Origin: Haloarcula pelagica
GTDB lineage: Archaea > Halobacteriota > Halobacteria > Halobacteriales > Haloarculaceae
Direction: 5' to 3'
DNA length: 64,000 nucleotides
NCBI RefSeq assembly: GCF_030127105.1
Contig: NZ_CP126161.1
Span: 682,001-746,000 of the forward strand
Position numbers and translations under genes: made by a program
The notes under the pieces: generated by a model
Database searches by the model: none
What the model saw: only the letters and a program-made list of their open reading frames with translations
Told to the model about the DNA's origin: nothing
In this document: positions 8,186 to 16,297 of the stretch, in pieces
Layout of the letters: each line of letters begins with the position of its first letter
Numbering within the stretch: position 1 is the first letter of the stretch

Positions 8186-8253
8186 CCCGAGCGGCGTCAG
8201 CCGCCGGCGCGACTGCTGTACCTTTATACACGTCGCTGCCGGCCATCTACCAC

Positions 8254-9147
8254 ATGCTGGACCGGGTGCTGGGTCGGGCGTCGCTGAAAGAACGCGTCGC
8301 CGACCTCGAAGAGGAGAAGCGCCACCTCGAACGGCAACTCGAAGCCGAGGAGGAGCGCCGTGCGGAGGCGACGACCGCTCGGCAGCGCGCCGAGGAGCGG
8401 GAGAACAGGCTCGAAGACCGGATCGAGGAGCTAGAAGACCGCGTCGAGCGGCTCCAGCGCGACGGCCAGGAGGCGAGCTTCCGGGCCGAGGAACGGCTCC
8501 GTCGGGACCGTCTCTCGGCGGTCCTCGATCGACTCGCGAGCGTCGAGACCGGTCCGGAGGGCGTCCTCACCGCCTACGTCGACAGCGAGGGGACGGTTCC
8601 GGACGCCGTCTCGACCGCTTTCGGCGACCGGGCCGAACTCGTCGCCCGGGCCGCACCCTGTCTGGCCGTGGCAGACGACAGCGGGCTGCTCTCGGCGTGT
8701 CTCTCCGTGCCGAACCCTCCCGAGCCGTTCGCCGAGTGGGGCGACCGTGTGGAACTGGAACGGTCGTGGTTCGAGCCGACCGGGAGCTACAGCGTGGCGC
8801 TGGTCCGGTCGGACCTGTTCGCGCTGGGCGAGTACGAGGGCCGCCAGCGGACCGCGTTCCACGGTTTCGACTCGGAGCTGAAGAGTCAACACTCCAAGGG
8901 CGGGTTCTCGCAGGCGCGCTTCGAACGGCTGCGCGACCAGCAGATCGACAGCCACCTCGATCGCTGTCGGGCGGCCATCGAGGCGGTCGGCCCAGAGCGG
9001 CTCTACGTCGTCGGCGAGGGGTCTGTGATCCACGAGTTCGAGGACCTCGCCGCGGTGACCAGCGCCGTCGACGCGACCGGTGACCCCGAACCGGCGCTTG
9101 CCGACGCCGTCGAGTCGTTCTGGACGGTGCGGCTCCGGGTCCCATGA
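8254..9147 (+). CDS. Vms1/aRF1-like peptidyl-tRNA hydrolase domain protein with N-terminal coiled coil
   Basis: A 297-residue protein related to the Vms1/ANKZF1 and archaeal release factor 1 fold. Those enzymes cut peptidyl-tRNA on stalled or obstructed ribosomes. Residues about 10-85 are a strongly charged coiled coil. The later domain carries the key loop KGGFSQARFERLRDQQ near residues 213-229, matching the GGxSxxRFxRxR loop of aRF1/VLRF1, with a glutamine in the catalytic position. A TATA box CTTTATAC is centred 27 bases before the ATG, so the message is predicted leaderless. Release of nascent chains in ribosome quality control is an inference from the family. Confidence 0.82.
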   Translation: MLDRVLGRASLKERVADLEEEKRHLERQLEAEEERRAEATTARQRAEERENRLEDRIEELEDRVERLQRDGQEASFRAEERLRRDRLSAVLDRLASVETGPEGVLTAYVDSEGTVPDAVSTAFGDRAELVARAAPCLAVADDSGLLSACLSVPNPPEPFAEWGDRVELERSWFEPTGSYSVALVRSDLFALGEYEGRQRTAFHGFDSELKSQHSKGGFSQARFERLRDQQIDSHLDRCRAAIEAVGPERLYVVGEGSVIHEFEDLAAVTSAVDATGDPEPALADAVESFWTVRLRVP

Positions 9148-9185
9148 GGGCGTAACTTTACCCACCCCCCAGTCGAAGTCCGCGT

Positions 9186-10196
9186 ATGAGAGTCGCCCTG
9201 CTCACACACGAGGCGTTTCCCGACGAAGCCAAGACCGCCGTCGGGCTGTTGCGGTACGGCGACCACGAGGTCCGTGCGGTGATCGACCGCGAGTTCGCCG
9301 GCCAGCGCGTCGCGGACGTGCTGGAGGGCGTCCAGGACGCCCCCATCGTCGCGTCGATGGACGACGCCCCCGAAGTCGACGCGCTGGTCATCGGTATCGC
9401 GCCCATCGGCGGCCGCTTCGAGGAGTCCTGGCGGCCCGACGTTCGGGCGGCGCTGGAACGGGGCTGTGACGTGCTGTCGGGACTGCACGACTTCCTGATC
9501 GACGACGAGGAGTTCGCGGAACTGGCGGCCGAACACGGCGGCGAGCTTCGGGACCTCCGGAAGCCGCCCGACGACCTGACCGTCGCCGAGGGGACCGCCG
9601 GCGAGGTCGACGCCACCGTCGTCACCACCGTCGGGACCGACTGCTCGACGGGGAAGATGACGGTCTCCTTCGAGTTGCGTGACGCCGCCCGCGAGCGCGG
9701 CCTGGACGCCGCCGTCGTCCCGACCGGTCAGACCGGCGTCGCTATCACCGGCTGGGGGCTGTCCGTCGATCGTGTCATCGCCGACTACGCCGCCGGCGCC
9801 GTCGAGCGTCTCGTCCAGACACCCGAGGACGTGGACCTGCTGATCGTCGAGGGCCAGGGAGCGATCGTCCACCCCGCGTACTCCGGCGTGACGACGAGCA
9901 TCCTCCACGGCTCGGCGCCGGACGCCCTCGTGTTGTGTCACGAGGCCGGCCGCGAGACGATCAACGGCTACGAATCGTTCGCCATCCCACCCCTCTCCGA
10001 AGTCGTCGACCTCTACGACCGGCTGGCCGCGCCGGTCTCGGACGCCGAGGTGGTCGCCGGCGCGTTGAACACCCGACGCCTGGACGACACGGCCGCCGAG
10101 CGGGCCGTCGCGGAGTACGCCGACGCCATCGACGCACCGGCGTGTGACCCGGTCCGGGACGGCGTCGCCGACGACGTGCTCGACGCCCTCGTATGA
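9186..10196 (+). CDS. dgcN: DUF1611 protein, probable D-glutamate N-acetyltransferase DgcN
   Basis: A 336-residue DUF1611 family protein. Members called DgcN acetylate D-glutamate in a D-glutamate catabolic route reported for marine Proteobacteria and haloarchaea. It has an N-terminal Rossmann-like domain (about 1-115) and a C-terminal P-loop domain with GTDCSTGKMT near residues 148-160, then VEGQGAIVHPAYSG around 220. The stop overlaps the ATG of the next gene by four bases, and that neighbour is the enolase-superfamily enzyme expected for the second step. A TAACTTTACC box 25-33 bases upstream fits a leaderless start at 9186. The acetyltransferase role is by family and context. Confidence 0.85.
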   Translation: MRVALLTHEAFPDEAKTAVGLLRYGDHEVRAVIDREFAGQRVADVLEGVQDAPIVASMDDAPEVDALVIGIAPIGGRFEESWRPDVRAALERGCDVLSGLHDFLIDDEEFAELAAEHGGELRDLRKPPDDLTVAEGTAGEVDATVVTTVGTDCSTGKMTVSFELRDAARERGLDAAVVPTGQTGVAITGWGLSVDRVIADYAAGAVERLVQTPEDVDLLIVEGQGAIVHPAYSGVTTSILHGSAPDALVLCHEAGRETINGYESFAIPPLSEVVDLYDRLAAPVSDAEVVAGALNTRRLDDTAAERAVAEYADAIDAPACDPVRDGVADDVLDALV

Positions 10197-11236
10197 ACTG
10201 GACCGTCCGACGGTACGACCTCCCGCTCGCGACGCCCTTCGGCATCGCCCGCGGGACGAGCGCGACCAGCGAGACAGTCGTGGTCGAACTCGGACGGGGC
10301 GGCGCGACCGGCGTCGGCGGCGTCGCACCCTCGCCGTACTACGACGAGACGGCCGCCAGCGTCGCCGAGGTCCTGCCCGAGCTGCTCGCAGTGGTCGCCG
10401 ACCTGGACGACCCACACAACGGCCAGCGGCTCGACCGCCGCTTCCACGAGGAGTGGCCCGCCCAGCCGGCCGCACGCGCCGCCGTCTCCATCGCGCTGTC
10501 GGATCTCGCGGCCCGCGAACTCGGGACGCCGCTGTACCGCCAACTGGGCCTGGACCCCGACGCGGTGCCCCCGACGACCTACACCGTCGGCATCGACCCG
10601 CCCGAGCGCATGGCCGAGAAGGCCCGCGCAGCGGCCGACGCCGGCTTCTCGCACCTGAAGATCAAGCTCGGGACCGACGACGACCGGGCGCGCCTGGACG
10701 CCGTTCGGGAGGCGGTTCCCGAGGCCGAACTCCGCGTGGACGCCAACGCCGCCTGGACGCCCGACGAGGCCGTCGCGGCGCTTGGCTGGCTTGAGGCCGC
10801 CGGCGTGACGCTGCTCGAACAGCCCGTCGACGCCGGCGACCGCGAGGGGCTGCGCCGGGTCACCGAGGAGACACCCATCCCCGTCTGTGCCGACGAGTCC
10901 TGCGTGACACCCGAGGACGTACCACGGCTCGCCGACGCCTGCGACGTGGTCAACGCCAAACTCGTCAAGTGTGGCGGCATCCGCCCGGCGTTGCGCCTGC
11001 TCCACACCGCCGACGCACACGGGCTCTCGACGATGCTCGGCTGTATGGTCGCCTCGAACGCCGCCATCGCCGGCGCGGTCCACCTCGCACCCCTGGTCGA
11101 CTACGTCGATCTGGACGGCGCGCTGTTGCTCGATGCGGACCCATACGAGGGCGTGCCGCTGGAGGGGGACGTGTTCGACTTGCGCGCCGTGGCGGCCGGG
11201 ACTGGCGTCCGGTCGGACCCGGGGTTCAAAGGCTGA
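10193..11236 (+). CDS. dgcA: Enolase-superfamily racemase, probable N-acetyl-D-glutamate racemase DgcA
   Basis: A 347-residue enzyme of the muconate-lactonizing subgroup, often annotated as dipeptide epimerase. The catalytic set is complete: HLKIK (about 155-159), metal ligands in VDAN (about 180), EQP (about 208) and DES (about 233), and VKCGG near 258 supplying the second lysine. In the DgcN-DgcA route the partner converts N-acetyl-D-glutamate to the L form. The four-base ATGA overlap with dgcN means coupled translation, which supports that role over an L-Ala-D/L-Glu epimerase. Without the neighbour I could not choose between these. Confidence 0.85.
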   Translation: MNWTVRRYDLPLATPFGIARGTSATSETVVVELGRGGATGVGGVAPSPYYDETAASVAEVLPELLAVVADLDDPHNGQRLDRRFHEEWPAQPAARAAVSIALSDLAARELGTPLYRQLGLDPDAVPPTTYTVGIDPPERMAEKARAAADAGFSHLKIKLGTDDDRARLDAVREAVPEAELRVDANAAWTPDEAVAALGWLEAAGVTLLEQPVDAGDREGLRRVTEETPIPVCADESCVTPEDVPRLADACDVVNAKLVKCGGIRPALRLLHTADAHGLSTMLGCMVASNAAIAGAVHLAPLVDYVDLDGALLLDADPYEGVPLEGDVFDLRAVAAGTGVRSDPGFKG

Positions 11237-11353
11237 GCGAGGTCGAGAGGTCCGACACCGGCGATCCGTCTCGACAGCTGCACTCGCCGTGTAGCAGTCG
11301 ACCGCACGGACGACGGCGGGAGTTTTATCCGAGCGAGTGGCGATCGAAGTGAC

Positions 11354-12685
11354 ATGTCCCCCAGCAGACGTGAGTTGCTCGCCGTGCTCTCCAGTTGCGC
11401 CGTGGGTGTGCTAGGTGGGTGCGCGGCTCGTTCCGGCGAGCGTGTCGAGGGGAAGCCGTCGACAGCCCGGGGCGACACACCGGAGCCGGCAGCGACGGAC
11501 GGACGGCCACCGGAAGACTGGCAGCGATCGACCGCCCTGACTCCGCCGCCCCGTGTTCGCGGCGGTGTCGTCGGTCACGAGGTCGCCGTCGCCGGCGACG
11601 GCCAGACCGTCCTCGCCGGATCGGTCAAAGGGCCGAATCAGCCCCGACCGACACCGGTCACGGTCTTCGAGCGAGCGGGGAGAGGCTGGGACCGACAGGC
11701 GGTCCTCGCAGTCCCGACAGACAGTCTCGCCCGCTTCGGAACCGCGGTCGCACTGGCCGACGACGGGACGACGGCGTTCGTCGGCGCGATCGGCGACGGT
11801 GCTCCCAGGGTGTCCGTCTTTGAGCGAGCGGGAGACGGCTGGGACCGGACCGACACGCTCGCGCCCGACATCGGCGAGGGGATACTCGGACTCACACTGG
11901 ACGCGTCGGCCGCCGGGGGAACCGTACTCGTCGGCCTCGGGCACACCAGCGGCGTCCGAGCGACCGACGGACCGAACCGGGTGCTCGTCTACGACCACGA
12001 CGGCGAAGACTGGCAGCGCGCGGCCGATCTCACCCCGCCCGGGGACGGACACCACCGGACCTTCGGGACCGACCTCGCCGTCTCCGGCAACGGGACCGTC
12101 GCGCTCTTGAATGCAACCCCGGCCTCCGGGGCCGTCTCGGGAACGCCGTCCTCACCGGCCGAGCGAGCGGCACAACGGGGCGGCGCGTACGTCTTCGCGC
12201 GTGAGGGCGGGACCTGGGACCGGCGGTCGGTCCTCCTCGCGCCGAACGGCGAGGGCGGCGCGTCGTTCGGCGGGACGGTCGCGCTCGCGGACGACGCCGG
12301 GACCGCACTGGTCGGCTCCCCGGACACCGGTTCTCCGCCCCGGATCTTCGAGCGGACGAGCGGGGGGTGGTACCACCGTGGCAGCCTGCCGGTCGCCGAT
12401 GTCGCTTCGGGGCGGCGGGTCGGCACTGCCCTCGCGCTGTCGGCCGACGGTCGAACCGCGCTCGTCGGCGCCGCGGCGACAGACGACTCCGCCTCGTCGC
12501 TCCCCGGCGCAGCCTACCGGTTCCGGCGTGACGGTAGTCGATGGCGCCGAACTGCCGTTCTCGGACCCTGGTCGGCACCCGGCGACAGGTTCGGCGCGGC
12601 GGTCGCACTGAGCGAGGCCGGCACTACCGGTGTCGTCGGCGCACCCTCGCTTTCGGGGCCCGGAAAGCCGTACGTCTTCGAGTGA
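11354..12685 (+). CDS. Beta-propeller (FG-GAP-like repeat) lipoprotein
   Basis: A 443-residue surface protein with a lipobox VLGGC at about residue 23 and a Pro/Asp/Gly-rich tether. The mature part is about seven repeats of 50-60 residues with the pattern FERAG-GW-R...FG-AVALADDGTT-LVGA, which is the FG-GAP/integrin-type blade pattern, so a seven-bladed propeller is likely. Such domains bind proteins, sugars or calcium at the cell surface; no enzyme motif is visible. It has its own promoter (GAGTTTTATCC at 11319-11329). It converges with the peroxiredoxin gene. Confidence 0.82.
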   Translation: MSPSRRELLAVLSSCAVGVLGGCAARSGERVEGKPSTARGDTPEPAATDGRPPEDWQRSTALTPPPRVRGGVVGHEVAVAGDGQTVLAGSVKGPNQPRPTPVTVFERAGRGWDRQAVLAVPTDSLARFGTAVALADDGTTAFVGAIGDGAPRVSVFERAGDGWDRTDTLAPDIGEGILGLTLDASAAGGTVLVGLGHTSGVRATDGPNRVLVYDHDGEDWQRAADLTPPGDGHHRTFGTDLAVSGNGTVALLNATPASGAVSGTPSSPAERAAQRGGAYVFAREGGTWDRRSVLLAPNGEGGASFGGTVALADDAGTALVGSPDTGSPPRIFERTSGGWYHRGSLPVADVASGRRVGTALALSADGRTALVGAAATDDSASSLPGAAYRFRRDGSRWRRTAVLGPWSAPGDRFGAAVALSEAGTTGVVGAPSLSGPGKPYVFE

Positions 12686-12689
12686 AAAA
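12685..12689 (-). terminator. T-run terminator of the peroxiredoxin gene
   Basis: Five T residues on the minus strand, 18 bases after the peroxiredoxin stop. Archaeal polymerases stop at such U-tracts. It overlaps the stop codon of the convergent propeller gene. Confidence 0.35.
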
Positions 12690-12706
12690 TCGGTCGTATG
12701 CCGTCT

Positions 12707-13180
12707 TCAGGCGTTCTGGACCGCTTCGACCAGTTCCTCGTAGTCGGGCTCGTTCGTCGGGTCGTCGGTCGTCCAGGTGTAGGTCACCGTCCCCTCGTCG
12801 TCGAGGACGAAGACGGCGCGGTTGGCGACGCCCAGCAGGCCCAGGTCCTCGATGTCGATTTCCAGCCCGTAGTCCTGGATCGCCTGCCGGCTCATGTCGC
12901 TGACCAGGGAGAACTCCAGGCCGTGTTCGTCGCGGAAGGCGTTCTGCGAGAACGCCGAGTCGGCACTGACACCGAGCACCGTCGCGCCGGCGTCGTGGAA
13001 CTCGTCGATGTGGTCCTGCAGCGCGACCATCTCGTTGGAACACGGCGGTGTGAACGCACCGGGGAAGAAGGCGAGCACGACCGGGCCGTCGCCCAGGTGC
13101 TCCGAGAGGTCGAACGCTTCGACCTCGCCGTTTGCTACCGTTGCCGTGATGTTCGGGGCGGAATCACCAGTTTCTACCAT
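12707..13180 (-). CDS. Peroxiredoxin (AhpE/thioredoxin-fold type)
   Basis: A 157-residue thiol peroxidase that reduces hydrogen peroxide or organic peroxides. The peroxidatic cysteine is Cys47 in PGAFTPPCSNE, preceded by the strand VVLAFFPG. I see no second cysteine in the usual resolving position, so it is probably 1-Cys and needs an external thiol. The ATG at 13180 is chosen over a GTG three codons upstream because a TTTTATCC box lies 25-33 bases before it. It is encoded downstream of the glutamate-cysteine-ligase-like gene, a possible low-molecular-weight thiol source. Confidence 0.9.
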   Translation of the reverse strand: MVETGDSAPNITATVANGEVEAFDLSEHLGDGPVVLAFFPGAFTPPCSNEMVALQDHIDEFHDAGATVLGVSADSAFSQNAFRDEHGLEFSLVSDMSRQAIQDYGLEIDIEDLGLLGVANRAVFVLDDEGTVTYTWTTDDPTNEPDYEELVEAVQNA

Positions 13181-13247
13181 CGATCGCACCTAGGGGTGTC
13201 GGTAGGATAAAACTACTCACAGCGATCGAGGCGGCCGCGGGCGATCC

Positions 13248-15173
13248 TCAGACCCACTCGTCGAAGGCGTGGTGCTCGCGGCTGTGTTCGAAGTAGTCCC
13301 GCTGCATCGCACAGATGGCGTCTGCCAGCGTGTGACCGTCGGCCGCGTACTCGCGGACGCGATCGATCTTCCAGGAACTCGGCGTCTCGCCGGCCGCCCA
13401 GCGGCGTTCGATGGGGCCAAGGTACTCGTCGATGCGGGCCTCGGGGATCTCCTGGGCTTCGAGGCCGCGGCGGGCGTAGCGGAACACCTCGTCGTAGACG
13501 ACCTCGGGGTCGGTCGTCCGTTCGCCGTGGACGGTGACCCAGGCCAGATCGGCGTCCAGCCCGTTCTTGGCCGCGTCGTAGAAGCTCCGCCGGGCCTCCT
13601 GCCAGGGGAGCTCTTCGAGGGGGTGGTCCTCGACGACGAGCCCGCGGATGAGCCCGACCGTCAGCGCCTGGAGACCGATCATGTCGTTGGCGTGGGGCTG
13701 GGTCGGCAGCGGGCGGTACTCGATGCGCAGGGACTCCTCGGTGCTCGCGCCGGCCACCTCGTCGCCGCCGATCACACAGCGCAGCCAGCGCCAGTAGGTG
13801 CCCCGCTTGTGGTCGAACTCCCAGATGTCGTCGGCCAGGGACTTCCGGTCGCTCTCGTCCAGCCACTCCCGAAGGAACGGGGCGAAACAGTCGTCGGCGA
13901 CGACGCGGTCGACGACATCGGTCGTGGCGTCGATGTCCCGTGGCACCTTGACCTTCGGGTTCGCGCTGGTGTTGACCGACTGCTCGAAGGCGGCGATACG
14001 GAGTTCGTGGTGGGTCGCCTCGCAGAGCCACTCGGGGTCTACGTCGTCGTAGAAATCGGCCGGGAGGAACGGCGAGTTCGCCGACAGCGCCAGCAGCGGC
14101 CCCAGCGTCCGGATCGCCGCGTTGTAGTAGTCCGGGAACGTGTCGGTGTCGGGGATCTGGAGGTGGGGCTGGATCGAGGTCGCCAGCGACTCGAAGAGGA
14201 TCGTCGGGAACGCCCCCGAGTAGCCCGGTACGTCGAAGTCGATCTCGCCGCCGGCGTGGCCCAGGGCCTCGTTGTCCAGCGCGACGTAGCGGGGCGCGGG
14301 CCGCATGTTGTCCGCGATCACGACATCGTCGTGGCGTTCGTGGGCCGAGAGGTACGCCTCGCTGCCCTCCTCGGGCGGGACCGTCCACATGGCGTCGAGG
14401 ATCAACTCACAGTGCTGGTTCGAGGCCTGCTGGCGGGCCTGTTTAGTCTGCATCTCGACGGCGGTCGTCTGGACCTCCATCCCGGTCTGGTCGAAGCTGT
14501 TGGGCTCGGTGTTGACCTCGGCGTTGTGCAGCCCCAGTTCCTTGTTGGCCTCGCCCTCGAACACCACGTCGGGGAGCCTGGTGAGGCGCCCCTCCCACTC
14601 GTCGGGGTCCATGTACGGTTCGCCGTCGTCGTCGGTCTCCTCGACGGCGGGTTCGCCCTCGTCGGTGTCGGCGTCGTCTGGTTCGTCCGGTGCCAGGGGG
14701 CTGTCGGGGTCGACATCGAGAGAGGGTCCCTCGCCCGGGCCGAAGCTGTCGTCGCCGTCGTCGCCGTCGTCGGATGCTGGTGGGTCCCCGAGGATCTCGT
14801 CGTCGCCCGCGGGGTCCAGCGAGGCGCCGCTGGCGTCACCGGTGGTGCCTGGCTCCAGCGACCCGTCCCAGGCGCCCCCGCTACCGCCGGCGAGGTCGGC
14901 GTCGGGGTCGTCGGCCGGCTCGTCGCCTCCGGCGTTGTCCTCCGCTTCGCCCTCCTCGTCGTCGGGTTCGGGGACCTCGGGGACGCTGTTGATCGCGTAC
15001 AGTTCGACCTCCAGGCCGACCGAGAACTCCTCGTTGTCGAAGGTGCCGTTCCGGATCGCCGTCCTGAGCGACTCGGCCTGTTCCTCGACCCGCGCGTCGA
15101 AGGTCTCGTCGGTCGCCTCGGACAGCGACCGTCGGACGAGGGCAACGATGTCGTCGGTGGTATCGTCTGTCAT
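13248..15173 (-). CDS. Glutamate-cysteine ligase-like (GCS2 fold) protein with long acidic insert
   Basis: A 641-residue protein of the carboxylate-amine ligase family that includes archaeal gamma-glutamylcysteine synthase, the enzyme of the main haloarchaeal thiol. The first catalytic strand is VGLEVELYAI (about residue 55) and the next family block is ELGLHNAEVNTEPNSFD (about 205-220). Between them lies about 135 residues of Asp/Glu/Gly/Pro-rich low complexity, absent from normal members of roughly 360 residues. Later blocks (AHERHDDVV, LQIPDTDTFPDYYN, ANDMIGLQALTVGLIRG) are typical. A GTG at 15188 overlapping the upstream stop is an alternative start. Substrate is inferred from family only. 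Confidence 0.8.
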   Translation of the reverse strand: MTDDTTDDIVALVRRSLSEATDETFDARVEEQAESLRTAIRNGTFDNEEFSVGLEVELYAINSVPEVPEPDDEEGEAEDNAGGDEPADDPDADLAGGSGGAWDGSLEPGTTGDASGASLDPAGDDEILGDPPASDDGDDGDDSFGPGEGPSLDVDPDSPLAPDEPDDADTDEGEPAVEETDDDGEPYMDPDEWEGRLTRLPDVVFEGEANKELGLHNAEVNTEPNSFDQTGMEVQTTAVEMQTKQARQQASNQHCELILDAMWTVPPEEGSEAYLSAHERHDDVVIADNMRPAPRYVALDNEALGHAGGEIDFDVPGYSGAFPTILFESLATSIQPHLQIPDTDTFPDYYNAAIRTLGPLLALSANSPFLPADFYDDVDPEWLCEATHHELRIAAFEQSVNTSANPKVKVPRDIDATTDVVDRVVADDCFAPFLREWLDESDRKSLADDIWEFDHKRGTYWRWLRCVIGGDEVAGASTEESLRIEYRPLPTQPHANDMIGLQALTVGLIRGLVVEDHPLEELPWQEARRSFYDAAKNGLDADLAWVTVHGERTTDPEVVYDEVFRYARRGLEAQEIPEARIDEYLGPIERRWAAGETPSSWKIDRVREYAADGHTLADAICAMQRDYFEHSREHHAFDEWV

Positions 15174-15184
15174 TCTGGCCGTCG

Positions 15185-15697
15185 TCACTCGAAGAGGTCC
15201 TCGTGGCGGGCCGCGAGGTTGGCGTAGTCGCCCGAGGAGAAGGCTTCGAACACCTCGTCGGGATCGATCGTCGTCTCCGACAGCGGGGTCACCTGGGCCG
15301 GGCTGCCACGGACGAACGACTCGGCGGGCACCTCGTAGCCCGGCGGGACGACCGTGCCCATGGCGACGATCGAACGCTCGCCGATGTCGGCGTCGCTGAC
15401 GGTGGAGTTGAACCCGACGAGCGCGCCGTCCGCGACGTGTGCGTCGTTCAGGACGGCGCCGTGGCCGACCATCACCTTCTCGCCGACCGTCGAGGCGTGC
15501 AGGACCGCACCGTCACCGATCGCCGTCTGGCGACCGACCTCGACGGGACCCACATCACCGCGCAGGACCGTCCCCGGCCAGACGTTCGCGTTCGGGCCGA
15601 CCGTCACGTCCCCGACGAGCGTCGCCTCGCGGCTGACGTGCGCGTACCCGTGGATGTCCGGTTTCGCCCCCTCGAACTCGTACTCACGACTGTCCAT
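15185..15697 (-). CDS. Gamma-carbonic-anhydrase-like hexapeptide-repeat protein
   Basis: A 170-residue left-handed beta-helix protein with hexapeptide repeats (residues about 12-135) and a short C-terminal helix. Gamma-type carbonic anhydrases bind zinc with three histidines from neighbouring subunits. Here His67 (AVLHAS) and His79 (VGHGAV) are present, but the position five residues later, normally the third ligand, is Asn84; a histidine follows at 87. The loop between the first two ligands is also short. It may have a shifted site or no carbonic anhydrase activity. The start at 15697 is an ATG; the gene lies just upstream of the ligase-like gene. Confidence 0.85.
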   Translation of the reverse strand: MDSREYEFEGAKPDIHGYAHVSREATLVGDVTVGPNANVWPGTVLRGDVGPVEVGRQTAIGDGAVLHASTVGEKVMVGHGAVLNDAHVADGALVGFNSTVSDADIGERSIVAMGTVVPPGYEVPAESFVRGSPAQVTPLSETTIDPDEVFEAFSSGDYANLAARHEDLFE

Positions 15698-15742
15698 ACC
15701 CTTAGGGCGGTACGGCCCTCCGAAAAGTTACCGGTCGGCCCG

Positions 15743-16297
15743 TTACGTGTGATCGATCGCGTCGTCGAAGAGGGGTTTGAGTCGGCTGATGACCTGGGTG
15801 TCGTGGGCGCCGGGGTCCAGGTGGAAGTGCCCGATGGCGTCGACCTGTCTGAGTTGCCCGGCGAACATGTGGAGGAACTTGAACGCCGACTGCACGTCGG
15901 CGAACTGGAGGAGTTCCGTCAGCGAGTCGAAACAGACGACCAGTTGGCTCTCGTCGGACACGTCGTTGAGGTAGTTGTTCAGACGCATCCCGAGGCCGGT
16001 GATGTCGTTGGGGTTGGCGTCGGTGACGAAGACGCGGTCGGGGAGTTCCGCGTCGTCGGTACCGCCGAGACCGGCCTGATCGCCGACGTTGATGATGCCC
16101 ATTCGCCCGGGCAGTTCGTCGTACTCCGCTTGCCACTCGTCGACCAGTTCCCGTGGCGACGCCGAATACGTGATCCGGAGCACATCGAGCTGCTGGAGGT
16201 CGCCCGGAGTGAGGAGACTCAGGCAGGTCGTCCGTTTGGCGTCACTCAGTGACGGGGCAAGCACCAGAACGTTCGTTCCGGGTCGCGGACCGGCCAT
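15743..16297 (-). CDS. RecA-like partner of the KaiC-like ATPase (haloarchaeal DUF7504-type)
   Basis: A 184-residue protein resembling a RecA-fold subunit with no P-loop: an N-terminal strand TNVLVLAPSLSDAK replaces the nucleotide-binding turn, and a later strand LVVCFDSLTELLQF resembles Walker B. Its ATG directly follows the TAG of the KaiC-like gene with no spacer (TAGATG), so the two are co-translated. A regulatory or structural partner of that ATPase is likely. The family name is from memory and should be treated as tentative. Confidence 0.72.
   Translation of the reverse strand: MAGPRPGTNVLVLAPSLSDAKRTTCLSLLTPGDLQQLDVLRITYSASPRELVDEWQAEYDELPGRMGIINVGDQAGLGGTDDAELPDRVFVTDANPNDITGLGMRLNNYLNDVSDESQLVVCFDSLTELLQFADVQSAFKFLHMFAGQLRQVDAIGHFHLDPGAHDTQVISRLKPLFDDAIDHT

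Noticed and set aside
13269-15227. A 652-codon open frame on the plus strand opposite the glutamate-cysteine-ligase-like gene.
   Set aside because: It is antisense to a gene with clear family motifs. The frame is open only because of high GC and biased codon use on the other strand, and its product is Val/Gly/Arg-rich without motifs.
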